DNA of 41,963 nt from an uncultured Arthrobacter sp. (GCF_947495145.1 NZ_CANLXP010000027.1:1-41963); one strand, 5' to 3'. Positions 17,342 through 26,776 are shown, counted from the first letter of the stretch. Translations and numbers: made by a program. Notes: generated from the sequence alone by a model not told the origin.

Positions 17342-17370
17342 TAGCTATTCAGTTGTGTGATCGTGACCAA
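17342..17370 (-). promoter_or_regulatory. Probable promoter of the gcvP operon
   Basis: On the minus strand TTGGTC (17370-17365) is spaced 17 nt from TAGCTA (17347-17342). Transcription would start a few nt before the first glycine aptamer, the expected position for a riboswitch leader. Confidence 0.5.
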
Positions 17371-17410
17371 GCTTACTCTTCGCCTTCCCGTGCGGGAAAT
17401 GGTTGAGGTG

Positions 17411-18481
17411 TCAGCCTGCGAGCGTTTCCGGCTGATTCAGGCTGTTGAGCTGGCGCACTGCCTGAACGGCCGCAGCCCGGCCAGCCCTCGTGGCGCCGAG
17501 CGTTGATGCCGAAGCGCCATAGCCAACGAGGAGCACCCGCTCATCCTTCAGCACCCTCACGCCGTCCATACGGATGCCGCCGCCGGGTTCGCGGAGCTTC
17601 AACGGTTTCAGGTGGTCCAGGGCAGCGCGGAAGCCGGTCGCCCAGAGAATGGCGTCAACCAAAACGGTTGTACCGTCGTCGAGCTCTATGCCTGTTTCGG
17701 TGATTCTCTTCAGCGGGCCCTTCGACCGGAGGATGCCGGCGTCGATCCCGGCCTGGTACTGGTCGGTGAGGGGAAGTCCCGTTACGGAGACCACGCTCGA
17801 CGGCGGAAGTCCGGCTTTGGTGCGCTCATGAACCTTGCGTTCGACGTCACGGCCCCACTCGGAGTCGAACGTCCGGTCCGTGAAGAGCGGCGGACGGCGC
17901 GTTACCCACGTGGTCGTGGCGCCGACGTCGGCCAGCTGGAGAAGGAACTGGACTGCTGAAGTTCCGGCGCCGACCACGACGACGGACTTGTCGCGGAACT
18001 CCTCTGCGCTGACGAAGTCATGCGTGTGCAGCTGGCGGCCGCGGAACAGGCTTCGTCCGGGGTAGTGGGGCCAGTACGGGCGGTCCCAGGTGCCTGTGGC
18101 ATTGATCAGAAGCCGTGTTCGCAGCGTTCCTGAGTCCGTGTGGACGGTAAGGGCGCCTTCGTTCCCCTCAACCTTCTCCACCCTGACCGGTCGACGCACC
18201 TTGAGCCCGAATTCTTGTTCATAGGACCGGTAGTAGCGAGTGACAACTGACGACGCCGGCTCGCTCGGGTCGGGTGTGCCCAGTTCCATGGCGGGAAGGT
18301 CGTGAATGTTGTGAGCTGTTCCAAAGGTCAGGGAGTCCCAGCGGTGCCGCCAGGCGCCGCCCGGTCCCTCGTTGGCGTCGAGGACAGCGAAGTCACGATC
18401 CGGCCGGAGACCTTGTCGCTGCAGGTGGTAGGCAGCGGAAAGCCCCGCCTGACCGGCGCCGATGACCACGACTTGCAGCAC
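17411..18481 (-). CDS. NAD(P)/FAD-dependent monooxygenase-like oxidoreductase
   Basis: This 356-residue flavoprotein starts VLQVVVIGAGQAGLSAAY (FAD-binding GxGxxG). It has a second Rossmann motif VVVVGAGTSAVQFLLQL (NAD(P)H) near residue 165 and the ATG-type motif ILWATGFRAALDHL. This is the layout of flavin-containing or Baeyer-Villiger-like monooxygenases (CzcO/TrkA type) and related oxidoreductases; the substrate is unknown. The GTG start was chosen for its AGGAGG at ideal spacing; an in-frame ATG 7 codons upstream lacks this. It stands alone on the minus strand between the crtI-like gene and the gcv promoter. Confidence 0.8.
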   Translation of the reverse strand: MLQVVVIGAGQAGLSAAYHLQRQGLRPDRDFAVLDANEGPGGAWRHRWDSLTFGTAHNIHDLPAMELGTPDPSEPASSVVTRYYRSYEQEFGLKVRRPVRVEKVEGNEGALTVHTDSGTLRTRLLINATGTWDRPYWPHYPGRSLFRGRQLHTHDFVSAEEFRDKSVVVVGAGTSAVQFLLQLADVGATTTWVTRRPPLFTDRTFDSEWGRDVERKVHERTKAGLPPSSVVSVTGLPLTDQYQAGIDAGILRSKGPLKRITETGIELDDGTTVLVDAILWATGFRAALDHLKPLKLREPGGGIRMDGVRVLKDERVLLVGYGASASTLGATRAGRAAAVQAVRQLNSLNQPETLAG

Positions 18482-18566
18482 GCTGAACCTCCTCGATCCC
18501 ATTCCCTGGAATGGAACGCGATGTGAGGTTCGAATGTTCCTTCAACGGCGCTGGACCGCGCAGCAG

Positions 18567-20012
18567 CTAAGCCGCCGGTGACAGATCGGGCATCGGCAGC
18601 CCGAACACATCCTTCAGTGCCAGTTTTGCCGCGTGATAACCACCCATGCCGTGAACACCCGGACCGGGCGGCGTCGAAGCCGAGCACAAATACAGGCCCT
18701 TCGCCGGCATCCGCCAAGGGTTCGGGCCAAACGACGGACGCGCCAGCAGCTGCGGGATGGTCACGGCACCACCGCTGAAGTCTCCTCCGACGTAGTTCGC
18801 GTTGTGCTGCTCCAGTTCGGCCGCCGTCGTTGCGTGTGAACGCACGACGATGTCGCGGAAGCCGGGAGCGAAGCGCTCGATTTGCCGCACGATGGCGTCG
18901 GTCATGTCCTGTGTGGACCCGTTGGGCACGTGACAGTACGTCCACAGAACGTGACGCCCGTGGAGTGCGCGGGATGAATCGAACAGCGAAGGCTGGGAGA
19001 CCAGCACGTACGGCTTTTCAGGATGGCGTCCAGCTGCCACGTCGGCTTCGGATGCAGCGACCTCAGCCCTGGTACCGCCTGCATGGACTGTGCCGGCCGT
19101 TCGTACTTCGTCGTTTGCCCACGGCACAGGACCGGAGAGAATGAAGTCCACCTTGCACGCGCCGTCGCCGAAACGGAACCGGTCCAGGGTGGAGAGGTAG
19201 CTCTGCGGGAGCCGATCACCAGCCAGGCCGCCAACCGCCCCGGGAGAAACGTCGAGCAGGACCGCCCGCGCGTCGTCGAACTCGCCGACCGATTCAATTC
19301 GGCGGGCAGTGTGGATGGCCCCTCCGTGCGCCCTGATGTCGTCGGCCATCGCAGTTACCAAAGCCTGCGATCCACCGACCGGAATGGGCCAACCCACCGC
19401 GTGGGCCAACGCACCGAGCGTAAGACCGGCACCGGCGGCTGCAAGGGCGGGCAAGGGCGCGACCGCGTGTGCAGCAACACCGGTGAACAGCGCCGACGCC
19501 TCTTCAGTGGAGAAACGCAGGTTCCACAGGGGTGATCCCTGCTCCAGGGTGCGCACGCCGAGCAGCGCAGCCGCCACCGGGTGCCGCGGGATGCGCAGGA
19601 ACTGGTTCAGTCCTGTATCCACCACGCCATCGATGCGCTGCACGAGCGGACGCATCAGCCGCCGCCACGCTTGACCGTCCTTGCCCAGCCCCAAAGCAGT
19701 GCGTCCAAGATCGCGGTAAGCGAGGCCGGCACGCCCATCATCGAGTGGGTTCGCATAGGACAGCTCAGGAACCACGAAGGGAATCCGCTCCGAGAGGCCA
19801 AACTCGCGGAAAAAAGGCGAAGCGAGCGCCATCGGGTGAACGGCCGAACAGATGTCATGGAAATGCTGCGGTTCTAGGAGTTCCATGGTGCGCGATCCAC
19901 CGCCGAGAGTCCGCTCGGCCTCGAAGACTTCTACGCTCAGCCCGGCCCGTGCCATCACGACGCCGGCCGCCAGACCATTCGGTCCGGCACCAACAATCGC
20001 GACGTCTGCCAT
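18567..20012 (-). CDS. CrtI-family (phytoene dehydrogenase-like) FAD oxidoreductase
   Basis: This 481-residue protein begins MADVAIVGAGPNGLAAGVVMARAG, the FAD dinucleotide-binding motif, and ends with the C-terminal FAD motif GLYLCSASTPPGPGVHGMGGYHAAK, which is the signature of CrtI-like desaturases and isomerases. It is distinct from carotenoid-cluster CrtI and more like the phytoene-dehydrogenase-related NAD(P)/FAD oxidoreductases of unknown substrate. No other carotenoid gene is nearby. The start was set at MADVAIV, where AAGGAA lies seven nt upstream and the FAD motif is at the expected distance. It follows the femX-like stop by 2 nt and is probably cotranscribed with it. Confidence 0.85.
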   Translation of the reverse strand: MADVAIVGAGPNGLAAGVVMARAGLSVEVFEAERTLGGGSRTMELLEPQHFHDICSAVHPMALASPFFREFGLSERIPFVVPELSYANPLDDGRAGLAYRDLGRTALGLGKDGQAWRRLMRPLVQRIDGVVDTGLNQFLRIPRHPVAAALLGVRTLEQGSPLWNLRFSTEEASALFTGVAAHAVAPLPALAAAGAGLTLGALAHAVGWPIPVGGSQALVTAMADDIRAHGGAIHTARRIESVGEFDDARAVLLDVSPGAVGGLAGDRLPQSYLSTLDRFRFGDGACKVDFILSGPVPWANDEVRTAGTVHAGGTRAEVAASEADVAAGRHPEKPYVLVSQPSLFDSSRALHGRHVLWTYCHVPNGSTQDMTDAIVRQIERFAPGFRDIVVRSHATTAAELEQHNANYVGGDFSGGAVTIPQLLARPSFGPNPWRMPAKGLYLCSASTPPGPGVHGMGGYHAAKLALKDVFGLPMPDLSPAA

Positions 20013-20014
20013 GG

Positions 20015-21109
20015 CTAGTTCCTTACCTCGGATCGGCCGGTCCGCAGCTTCGATAACGACGACGCCGCTCCCATCAGGAGCGCCCGCCCCTTTGCCGGTG
20101 CCTCCCTGCGAAACGAGAGCAACCCGGCGACAGCCCGGTATTTCGCCGCGTTCAAAGGGATGTCGTACGTGGTCGGAATATCTACTACGTTTTTCGAGAA
20201 GTTCCGCTTGAACGTCGTCACGTTGACCAACTGCGGGTAGTTCTCGCTCACAATGCCCGTGAGCCCACACGCGGCATTACCGGCCGCCTTCAGTTGCTTG
20301 AATGCCTCCCACAGCAACAGGTACGGCGCAAAGGTCTTTCGCGCATCGTGTGTGCTGCCCGCGAAGTAATAGACCGAATAGCCGCGGTACTCGGTGGTGA
20401 TCAACCAGCTCACAGCCCGGCCGTCCACGTAAGCAACCAGAAGCCGAAGATAGTCCCCCAGCCCGGAAAGGAGCTTCTCGTAGTATTCAGGGCTGAAGCT
20501 GGAGAACCCGTCGCGCTCCGCCGTCTCCTGGAGTATCGGAAAAAGGTCTCTCCGGAAGATATCAACCCACTCGGCCCGCTCAATCGTGCGCACTTCGACG
20601 CCCGATCGCTCCGCCCGCCGAATACTGTTCCGCGCGTTGGGGCGGAAGGACTTGAAGATTTCGTCCTCGCTCGGCCTCAGATCAACGACGATTTCGCGTT
20701 CATACCAGCCGTGCTCGATCGGACCATCCGCAGGAGCCTGCGGACTCTTTACCTGCATGCGGACATAGAGCGGGTTGGTACCCGGGTCTTCAGCGAACTG
20801 CTGCTGGACCGTACGCATAAGGCGAAGCTCGGCAACAGGTGAACGGTCTGCAAACCAGACCGGACCGTTGATCGCAACCAGCGATTCACGAAACCTGCGC
20901 CGCACCCGAAGGAGGCTCATCATCACGACGGGTGCACCGCCGTCGTCGTAGTACGCCCATAGCCCATAGGGCTCCCGCCCGAGACTCCGCTCGAAGTCTG
21001 CCCACTGCGGAGTCTGTTCGAGGGGAATGACGACGTCGGGATGAGCCGAAGCCAGCGCCTCAAAGGCCTCGGGCGTAAGGCGTTCGGCGCGGAAGGCAGG
21101 TGCAGTCAC
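20015..21109 (-). CDS. FemX/FemAB-family peptidoglycan-bridge aminoacyltransferase-like protein
   Basis: This 364-residue protein has the two GNAT-like lobes of FemABX ligases, with TPQWADFERSLGREPYGLWAYYDDG in lobe 1 and FKSFRPNARNSIRRAERSGVEV, followed by YYFAGSTHDARKTFAPYLLLWEAFKQLKAAG, in lobe 2. Fem enzymes transfer amino acids from aminoacyl-tRNA to the stem-peptide Lys of lipid II at the inner membrane face, forming the interpeptide bridge. Micrococcaceae peptidoglycan carries such bridges. The GTG start overlaps the upstream stop by 4 nt (GTGA). The specific amino acid is not deducible. Confidence 0.86.
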   Translation of the reverse strand: MTAPAFRAERLTPEAFEALASAHPDVVIPLEQTPQWADFERSLGREPYGLWAYYDDGGAPVVMMSLLRVRRRFRESLVAINGPVWFADRSPVAELRLMRTVQQQFAEDPGTNPLYVRMQVKSPQAPADGPIEHGWYEREIVVDLRPSEDEIFKSFRPNARNSIRRAERSGVEVRTIERAEWVDIFRRDLFPILQETAERDGFSSFSPEYYEKLLSGLGDYLRLLVAYVDGRAVSWLITTEYRGYSVYYFAGSTHDARKTFAPYLLLWEAFKQLKAAGNAACGLTGIVSENYPQLVNVTTFKRNFSKNVVDIPTTYDIPLNAAKYRAVAGLLSFRREAPAKGRALLMGAASSLSKLRTGRSEVRN

Positions 21110-22575
21110 TGGGGGTCTCTCGGTGCGGTGAGGTTCGGGCCCGGACGGGACCCGCTCAAGCCTACCGGAGCGGACGCCTTCCGATCGGGAGCCAGGTTGA
21201 AGGGGCCGCCGGCAGGATCATCAATGTCCAACCGGCGAACCGGATCATATTCCGGCTCAAGCATGTTCTGCGCCACCCGGTAGAGCAGGTACCCGGTAAC
21301 GAGAAGACGCACCAGAATGGCGGTGGTGAAGTAAGCGGGATCGATGTTGTTCTCGACCGGGCCTGAGGACACCTGGCGGGCGACGAACATCCAGTACGCC
21401 CACCAGTGAAGTACCTCGACGAGTTGCCAGATGAATAGTATTCTCCAATCGACATATGTGAGCGCCAGAAAGGGCAGCAGCCACAGGGTGAGTTCGGGCG
21501 AGTAGTCCGGCAGGACCAGGACGAGGGCTCCGATTAAAAGGAGAATCACTTGTGGCAGCCGAGGCCGCCGGGAAGCCCGCAACACCAACAGCGTTATGAG
21601 CGCTGCCAGTACGGCGAATGCGACAAAAGCCAGGATGCCTGTTATCTCAGGCGAAAGTGTTCGAAGGCCGAGTCGTTCCGCAAGCAGGTTGTAGCCCGAC
21701 CAGAGCGAGGAAGAAATTCCGATGCGCGCTGGATCGTACTCCCATGGGAGCGCCAGTGCCCTGGCCGGACCAAAGGGGACGACGGTAAGCAGCCAGATCG
21801 CAGCCATGGATCCGCCGGTTACCAGCGGTGCGCGGAAACGCCCGGTACGCACCGCCAGCAACACGATTGCGGCGAACACGAGGAGCACGTGAATGCTGAA
21901 ACCTGCACCGAATCCCAGCAGGACACCGGAAAGTACATAGCGACGTTGAGCGAACAGCCACACGGCCAAGACGCTGAGCAGAACGGAGAGCAGCGTCCAA
22001 CCGGAGGTGGCAGTGAGGATCGCGATCGGAGCCAGGGCAACGATGGCTGCGTCCCAGGGACGTCGGCTCGCCAACCGAATCGTGACGAAAACCGTTCCGA
22101 TCCACACAGCTGCGATCAACACCGCGTTCAGATCGAAGTACTGCACTACGGATTGGGTTTGCACTATCCCGGCCGCGGAGGTCGGGACCAGCAGCACAAG
22201 CAGTCCCGCCAAGACGCCAACAAGCAACGGGCCATCGAAGGTGGACCCTTCGGCGAACGGAAGCAGGCCGCTTCCAAGCCCCTGGAACTGGAACGCTTCC
22301 GTCCAGTCGGAGTAGCAGGCCCGATAGAACTGTTCCGGCCGCACCCAACCGTCAGCCCGGCAGGGAGCCTTGACCAGCACCGCGAGAACAGCGGCCGCCG
22401 TCGTCATGAGAATGAGAACCCGCTGCACGGTGAAAACCGCCGGACGCACCCGCCCAGGTGCCGCATGCCGGCCCAACGGACCCCCGACCACTTCCGTCAG
22501 TTTCCTCAGCAGCACGTCCTTGCGCGACGGTACGGAGATGCTGACCGGGTGGCGCGCACCTGCCTCATCCTCCAT
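21106..22575 (-). CDS. Polytopic membrane protein, probable GT-C/GT87-type glycosyltransferase
   Basis: This 489-residue protein has about ten to twelve hydrophobic segments, beginning VQRVLILMTTAAAVLAVLVK, and a large loop after TM1 containing CRADGWVRPEQFYRACYSDW. The fold looks like the DUF2029/GT87 group of polyprenyl-phosphate-sugar-dependent transferases. A comparable membrane protein (Rv0051) lies near ino1 in Mycobacterium tuberculosis. ATG start; first gene of the operon with the femX-like and crtI-like genes. Cell-envelope glycosylation is a plausible role, but donor and acceptor cannot be inferred. Confidence 0.72.
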   Translation of the reverse strand: MEDEAGARHPVSISVPSRKDVLLRKLTEVVGGPLGRHAAPGRVRPAVFTVQRVLILMTTAAAVLAVLVKAPCRADGWVRPEQFYRACYSDWTEAFQFQGLGSGLLPFAEGSTFDGPLLVGVLAGLLVLLVPTSAAGIVQTQSVVQYFDLNAVLIAAVWIGTVFVTIRLASRRPWDAAIVALAPIAILTATSGWTLLSVLLSVLAVWLFAQRRYVLSGVLLGFGAGFSIHVLLVFAAIVLLAVRTGRFRAPLVTGGSMAAIWLLTVVPFGPARALALPWEYDPARIGISSSLWSGYNLLAERLGLRTLSPEITGILAFVAFAVLAALITLLVLRASRRPRLPQVILLLIGALVLVLPDYSPELTLWLLPFLALTYVDWRILFIWQLVEVLHWWAYWMFVARQVSSGPVENNIDPAYFTTAILVRLLVTGYLLYRVAQNMLEPEYDPVRRLDIDDPAGGPFNLAPDRKASAPVGLSGSRPGPNLTAPRDPQ

Positions 22576-22795
22576 AGGTCGAAAGCCTAGCGAAAGCCTC
22601 CAACCACGGCGCCTGGATCCAGCAAAAAAAACTTCCGGGACTTACCCTCCGCAGAAGGGGTCAAGGGGAATGAGTGGGCACCAACGGGTGTTCCCAATAA
22701 CAAGTAGACTGTGTTAGCTGTGGATTTCGCCGAGGGCAAGGGCAATAGATGTCTCAGTCCGAGCGGTTACAAGATGCGCGTAAATGAGGAGAACA

Positions 22796-23881
22796 GTGGG
22801 AACTAACCCCATTCGGGTAGCAATTGTCGGTGTCGGAAACTGTGCGGCGTCCCTGGTACAGGGTGTGCAGTACTACAAGGATGCGGACGCTGCGGCCAGC
22901 ATCCCCGGCCTGATGCATGTGGAGTTCGGCAAGTACCACGTCAACGACGTGCAGTTCGTTACTGCTTTCGACGTTGACGGCAAGAAGGTCGGCCTGGACT
23001 TGGCAGATGCTATCGGGGCCAGCGAGAACAACACCATCAAGATTGCTGACGTGCCCGCCACCGGGGTGAAGGTGCAGCGTGGACCCACACTCGATGGTCT
23101 GGGCAAGTACTACCGGGAAACCATTGTTGAATCAGATGCTGAGCCGGTTGACGTCGTCGCCGAGCTCAAGGCCTCGCAGGTCGACGTTCTGGTCTGCTAC
23201 CTGCCCGTCGGTTCCGAAGCAGCAGCCAAGTTCTACGCGCAGTGCGCCATTGACGCGGGCGTCGCTTTCGTCAACGCCCTTCCGGTCTTCATCGCAGGCA
23301 CCAAGGAGTGGGCAGACAAGTTCACCGAAGCCGGCGTCCCGATCGTCGGAGACGACATCAAGAGCCAGATCGGCGCAACCATCACGCACCGTGTCATGGC
23401 CAAGCTGTTCGAAGACCGCGGCGTCACCCTGGACCGCACGTACCAGCTGAACGTCGGCGGCAATATGGACTTCAAGAACATGCTCGAGCGGGATCGCCTT
23501 GAGTCCAAGAAGATTTCCAAGACCCAGGCCGTCACCTCCAACGTCGAGGCCGAACTTCACGCCGACGACGTCCACATCGGTCCGTCCGACTACGTCGCCT
23601 GGCTGGATGACCGCAAATGGGCGTTTGTCCGCCTTGAAGGCCGCAACTTCGGTGATGCTCCCGTATCGCTTGAGTACAAGCTCGAAGTGTGGGATTCCCC
23701 GAACTCGGCCGGTGTAATCATCGACGCTATCCGAGCGGCAAAAATTGCCGCAGACCGCGGCATCGGCGGCCCGATCCTCTCGGCATCCAGCTACTTCATG
23801 AAGTCGCCGCCGGAGCAGTACAACGACGACATCGCCCGGGAAAAGGTCGAGGCGTTCATTCGCGGCGAGGTCGAACGCTAG
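22796..23881 (+). CDS. ino1: Inositol-3-phosphate synthase (myo-inositol-1-phosphate synthase)
   Basis: This 361-residue enzyme begins [22 protein letters not shown] (NAD-binding motif) and contains the actinobacterial Ino1 sequences [48 protein letters not shown] and [14 protein letters not shown], with [13 protein letters not shown]. It converts glucose-6-phosphate to inositol phosphate using NAD+. The product feeds phosphatidylinositol and mycothiol, which links it to mshA in this window. The GTG start was chosen because GAGGAG precedes it by 4 nt; the ATG four codons earlier overlaps this site. A strong terminator follows. Confidence 0.96.
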   Translation: MGTNPIRVAIVGVGNCAASLVQGVQYYKDADAAASIPGLMHVEFGKYHVNDVQFVTAFDVDGKKVGLDLADAIGASENNTIKIADVPATGVKVQRGPTLDGLGKYYRETIVESDAEPVDVVAELKASQVDVLVCYLPVGSEAAAKFYAQCAIDAGVAFVNALPVFIAGTKEWADKFTEAGVPIVGDDIKSQIGATITHRVMAKLFEDRGVTLDRTYQLNVGGNMDFKNMLERDRLESKKISKTQAVTSNVEAELHADDVHIGPSDYVAWLDDRKWAFVRLEGRNFGDAPVSLEYKLEVWDSPNSAGVIIDAIRAAKIAADRGIGGPILSASSYFMKSPPEQYNDDIAREKVEAFIRGEVER

Positions 23882-23898
23882 AACGATGCGCTTTCCAC

Positions 23899-23928
23899 AA
23901 CGCCCCCGGCTCAAAGGCCGGGGGCGTT
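23899..23928 (+). terminator. Intrinsic terminator after ino1
   Basis: AACGCCCCCGGC and GCCGGGGGCGTT form a perfect 12-bp stem around loop TCAAAG, followed by only a short TCTGG, so the U-tract is weak. The hairpin ends 4 nt before the GTG start of the following transporter gene and includes its only G-rich ribosome-site candidate. Confidence 0.8.
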
Positions 23929-23932
23929 TCTG

Positions 23933-24940
23933 GTGTCCAGGTTCCCGCGGTTGACCGGCCGTATCCCGCCGATCCTTCCCGGCGTGGCAGTCTGTCTCGC
24001 CGGTGCGGTGCTGTCCTGGCTCCTGAGCCGACTGCTTCCGGGGGCCAGCCCGCTGCTGATCGCCATTCTGTTGGGTGCAGTCTGGGGTAACCTGCTGCCG
24101 GTCCCCGCCCTCCTGCACAAAGGCGTCGGGGTGTCCGCCAAGAATCTGCTCCGCGCCGGCATCGTACTGCTTGGCCTTCAGCTTTCCCTCTCGGCGGTCC
24201 TTGAACTGGGACCCGGCGCGCTGCTGATCGTCCTGCTTTCCGTTGGCGTCACCTTCGCCGCCACACTATGGTTCGGGAAGCTCCTTGGCATCAGCTTCGC
24301 GCAACGCCTTCTCATCGCTTCCGGATTCTCCATCTGCGGTGCTGCGGCGGTCGCGGCAACGGAAACCGCTGCAGGTGCTAAGAAGACGGAAGTCGCCACC
24401 GCTATCGGTCTGGTGGTGCTTTTCGGAACCCTGATGATTCCTGCCGTCCCTTTTCTGGGTGACCTGCTGGGACTTTCCGACACAACTCTCGGGATCTGGA
24501 TCGGCGCTTCCACCCATGAGGTGGCGCAGGTTGTCGCTGCGGGCGATGCTGTGGGAAGTTCAGCACTTGCCGTGGCAGTCACTGTGAAGCTTGCCCGGGT
24601 CCTCACGCTGGCTCCGATTACAGCGGGAATCGCCCTGCACGTCCGCCGGAAAGGGTTGGGCACCGGTGGCACCTTCCCGCCAATAGTGCCGTTGTTCATC
24701 GTGGGGTTCGTGGCGGCGATGCTCTTGCGCACCGCCGAGGTCCTGCCGCCGAGTGTCCTCGAAATTGCGCAGATCCTGCAGACCCTCCTGTTATCAGCTG
24801 CAATGTTCGCCCTGGGGCTTGGGGTCGAGCTGAGAAGTTTGCTCCGGGTAGGCAGGCGCCCTGTCCTGCTGGGCCTCCTCGCCACCCTGGTTATTCTCGT
24901 CGTATCCCTGATCGGGACGGTGGTTCTTCCCCTCGCATGA
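23933..24940 (+). CDS. YeiH/UPF0324-family membrane protein (putative sulfate exporter family)
   Basis: This 335-residue protein has about ten membrane segments, starting IPPILPGVAVCLAGAVLSWLL, and the family's conserved stretches LLRAGIVLLGLQLSLS, SGFSICGAAAVAATE and WIGASTHEVAQVVAAGDAVG. The family is annotated as putative sulfate exporter; the true substrate is uncertain. The GTG start immediately follows the ino1 terminator stem, and no other start fits before TM1, so its ribosome site would be folded in the hairpin if transcribed through. It may have its own promoter inside ino1 or be leaderless. Confidence 0.85.
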   Translation: MSRFPRLTGRIPPILPGVAVCLAGAVLSWLLSRLLPGASPLLIAILLGAVWGNLLPVPALLHKGVGVSAKNLLRAGIVLLGLQLSLSAVLELGPGALLIVLLSVGVTFAATLWFGKLLGISFAQRLLIASGFSICGAAAVAATETAAGAKKTEVATAIGLVVLFGTLMIPAVPFLGDLLGLSDTTLGIWIGASTHEVAQVVAAGDAVGSSALAVAVTVKLARVLTLAPITAGIALHVRRKGLGTGGTFPPIVPLFIVGFVAAMLLRTAEVLPPSVLEIAQILQTLLLSAAMFALGLGVELRSLLRVGRRPVLLGLLATLVILVVSLIGTVVLPLA

Positions 24941-25140
24941 TCGGCAGCTACATCGGTATCGCGATTGCCTTCATTTCAGGACTATCCGAGCCGACCTACT
25001 CGCCGGTAGGGGCTGACCGCCTGGGAGAAGCTGCGGTATGTTGATCGAAGGACGGCCTCGGTTACCGTTCCTGCAGTTCACTTCATTACCGTCTGACCGC
25101 ACGGCGAGCTACCACAAGGGAAACCCGTCATGCTCATAAA

Positions 25141-25500
25141 TACAACCCGGCCATCGGCAGCGCCATGTCGTGGTTGATGACCATCACACATCACAGAGCC
25201 GTTGACAGGGTACGCAGCCAACAGGCCAGCGCCGACCGGGAATTCAGGTGGGGTACCGCCAATCAGTTCCCCGGGCACGACGTCGTCGCAGAAACCGTTG
25301 CTGACCGCATGGAAGCGCAGGCACTGATCCGGTGCCTCCGCGAGCTTTCACCTCTTCAACGGGAAGCGATCTCCCTCGCCTACCTCGACTGCCTCACCTA
25401 CCGGGAAGTAGCCGCTCATCTTTCCAAGCCGGCAGCAACCGTAAAGTCGAGAATCAGGGACGGACTGAAGCAGCTCCGGACTCGTATGGACGAGGCCTGA
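25141..25500 (+). pseudogene. ECF sigma factor remnant (SigK-like, N-terminus missing)
   Basis: From YNPAIGSAMSWLMTITHHRAVDRVRSQQ onward the frame matches the end of region 2 and all of region 4 of an ECF sigma factor: RCLRELSPLQREAISLAYLDCLTYREVAAHL followed by the recognition helix KPAATVKSRIRDGLKQLR. The residues before about 25141 do not resemble sigma region 2, and no start codon or ribosome site exists upstream in frame; the first ATG (25165) lies within the motif. About 70-80 N-terminal residues, including the core-binding part, are therefore missing. No anti-sigma gene follows. 24941-25140 holds nothing recognisable. This is best read as a decayed gene. Confidence 0.75.
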
Positions 25501-25568
25501 GAAGTGGCCCCGAGCAGACTGACGGTGGAGGATCCGTTTCCAGACTGGGTAACAGGCTGAACTGAGCG

Positions 25569-26765
25569 TTACGCCTCCACGTCTCCGCGTGCGGCCGCGA
25601 ACGCTGCCACGCAGTCTTCGATGTCTTCGGTGCTGTGGGCGGCGGAGAGCTGGACACGGATTCGCGCGGCGCCCTTGGGCACCACCGGGTAACTGAAGGC
25701 AATCACGTAAACGCCGTGTTCCAGCATGCTGTCCGCCACCCTTGCCGCCAGGGCGGCATCACCGAACATGACCGGGATGATGGCGTGCTCACCCGCCAGC
25801 AGGTCGAAGCCTTCCTCGGTCATCCGACGCCGGAAAAGGGCGGCGTTTTCGCCCAACCGGGCGCGAAGGTCGGCGCTGTTCTGGACCAGGTCCAGTGCCG
25901 TGAGGGTTGCAGCGACGATCGATGGGGCCAGTGAATTGGAAAACAGGTACGGACGCGCACGCTGCCTCAACAGCTCCACGATCTCCCGCCGACCCGCCAC
26001 ATAACCGCCTGAGGCGCCGCCCAAAGCCTTACCGAATGTGCCCGTGTAGATATCGACCCGATCGGAAACGCCGGCATGCTCCGGTGTTCCCGCCCCGGTC
26101 GCTCCCATGAAACCGACTGCGTGCGAATCGTCCACCATCACCATGGCGTCATACCGCTCGGCCAGGTCACAGATTTCCTTCAGCGGAGCCAGGTACCCAT
26201 CCATGGAGAAAACGCCGTCAGTGACAACCAGACGGCGGCGGGCACCGGAGGCCTCCTGCAGCTTGGCCTCCAGATCAGCCATGTCGCGATTCGAATACCG
26301 GAACCGCTGCGCCTTGCTGAGCCGGATGCCGTCAATGATCGACGCGTGGTTCAGCGCGTCGGAGATGACCGCGTCCTCAGCGTTCAGCAGTGATTCGAAC
26401 ACTCCACCATTGGCGTCAAAGCATGAGGAGAACAGAATGGTGTCCTCAGCTCCGAGGAACTGCGACACGCGCTGCTCCAGCCGGAGGTGCAGGTCCTGCG
26501 TGCCGCAGATGAACCGGACTGACGCCATCCCGAAGCCACGGTCATCCAGCGCGCCCTTCGCCGCCTCGATAATCGCAGGGTGATCCGCCAGGCCAAGATA
26601 ATTGTTCGCGCAGAAATTCAACACTCGCGCGCCCTCGGCATTTCCGAGCGCCGCGCGAATGGAATTCGACTGAGGTGACGAGATGGTCCGTTCGTGCTTG
26701 TACAACCCGGCGTCCCGGATTTCCTGCAGCTCTGACTGAAGCTGATCCCGCACTGAAACAAACAT
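25569..26765 (-). CDS. kbl: 2-amino-3-ketobutyrate CoA ligase (glycine C-acetyltransferase)
   Basis: This 398-residue alpha-oxoamine synthase contains [51 protein letters not shown] and the PLP-lysine motif [18 protein letters not shown]. It splits 2-amino-3-ketobutyrate with CoA into glycine and acetyl-CoA, the second step of threonine catabolism. ATG start with GAGG upstream; 11 bp separate it from tdh, so the two are cotranscribed. The length fits the Kbl family. Confidence 0.95.
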   Translation of the reverse strand: MFVSVRDQLQSELQEIRDAGLYKHERTISSPQSNSIRAALGNAEGARVLNFCANNYLGLADHPAIIEAAKGALDDRGFGMASVRFICGTQDLHLRLEQRVSQFLGAEDTILFSSCFDANGGVFESLLNAEDAVISDALNHASIIDGIRLSKAQRFRYSNRDMADLEAKLQEASGARRRLVVTDGVFSMDGYLAPLKEICDLAERYDAMVMVDDSHAVGFMGATGAGTPEHAGVSDRVDIYTGTFGKALGGASGGYVAGRREIVELLRQRARPYLFSNSLAPSIVAATLTALDLVQNSADLRARLGENAALFRRRMTEEGFDLLAGEHAIIPVMFGDAALAARVADSMLEHGVYVIAFSYPVVPKGAARIRVQLSAAHSTEDIEDCVAAFAAARGDVEA

Positions 26766-26776
26766 TCGCTACTCCT

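Noticed and set aside
17381-17400. TTCCC/GGGAA hairpin as terminator of the monooxygenase-like gene
   Set aside because: The stem is only five pairs and no U-tract follows on the minus strand.
21550-22590. 346-codon plus-strand ORF opposite the GT-C-like membrane protein gene
   Set aside because: The antisense reading is hydrophilic, Gln/Arg/Glu-rich, the usual complement of a membrane protein gene. No ribosome site.
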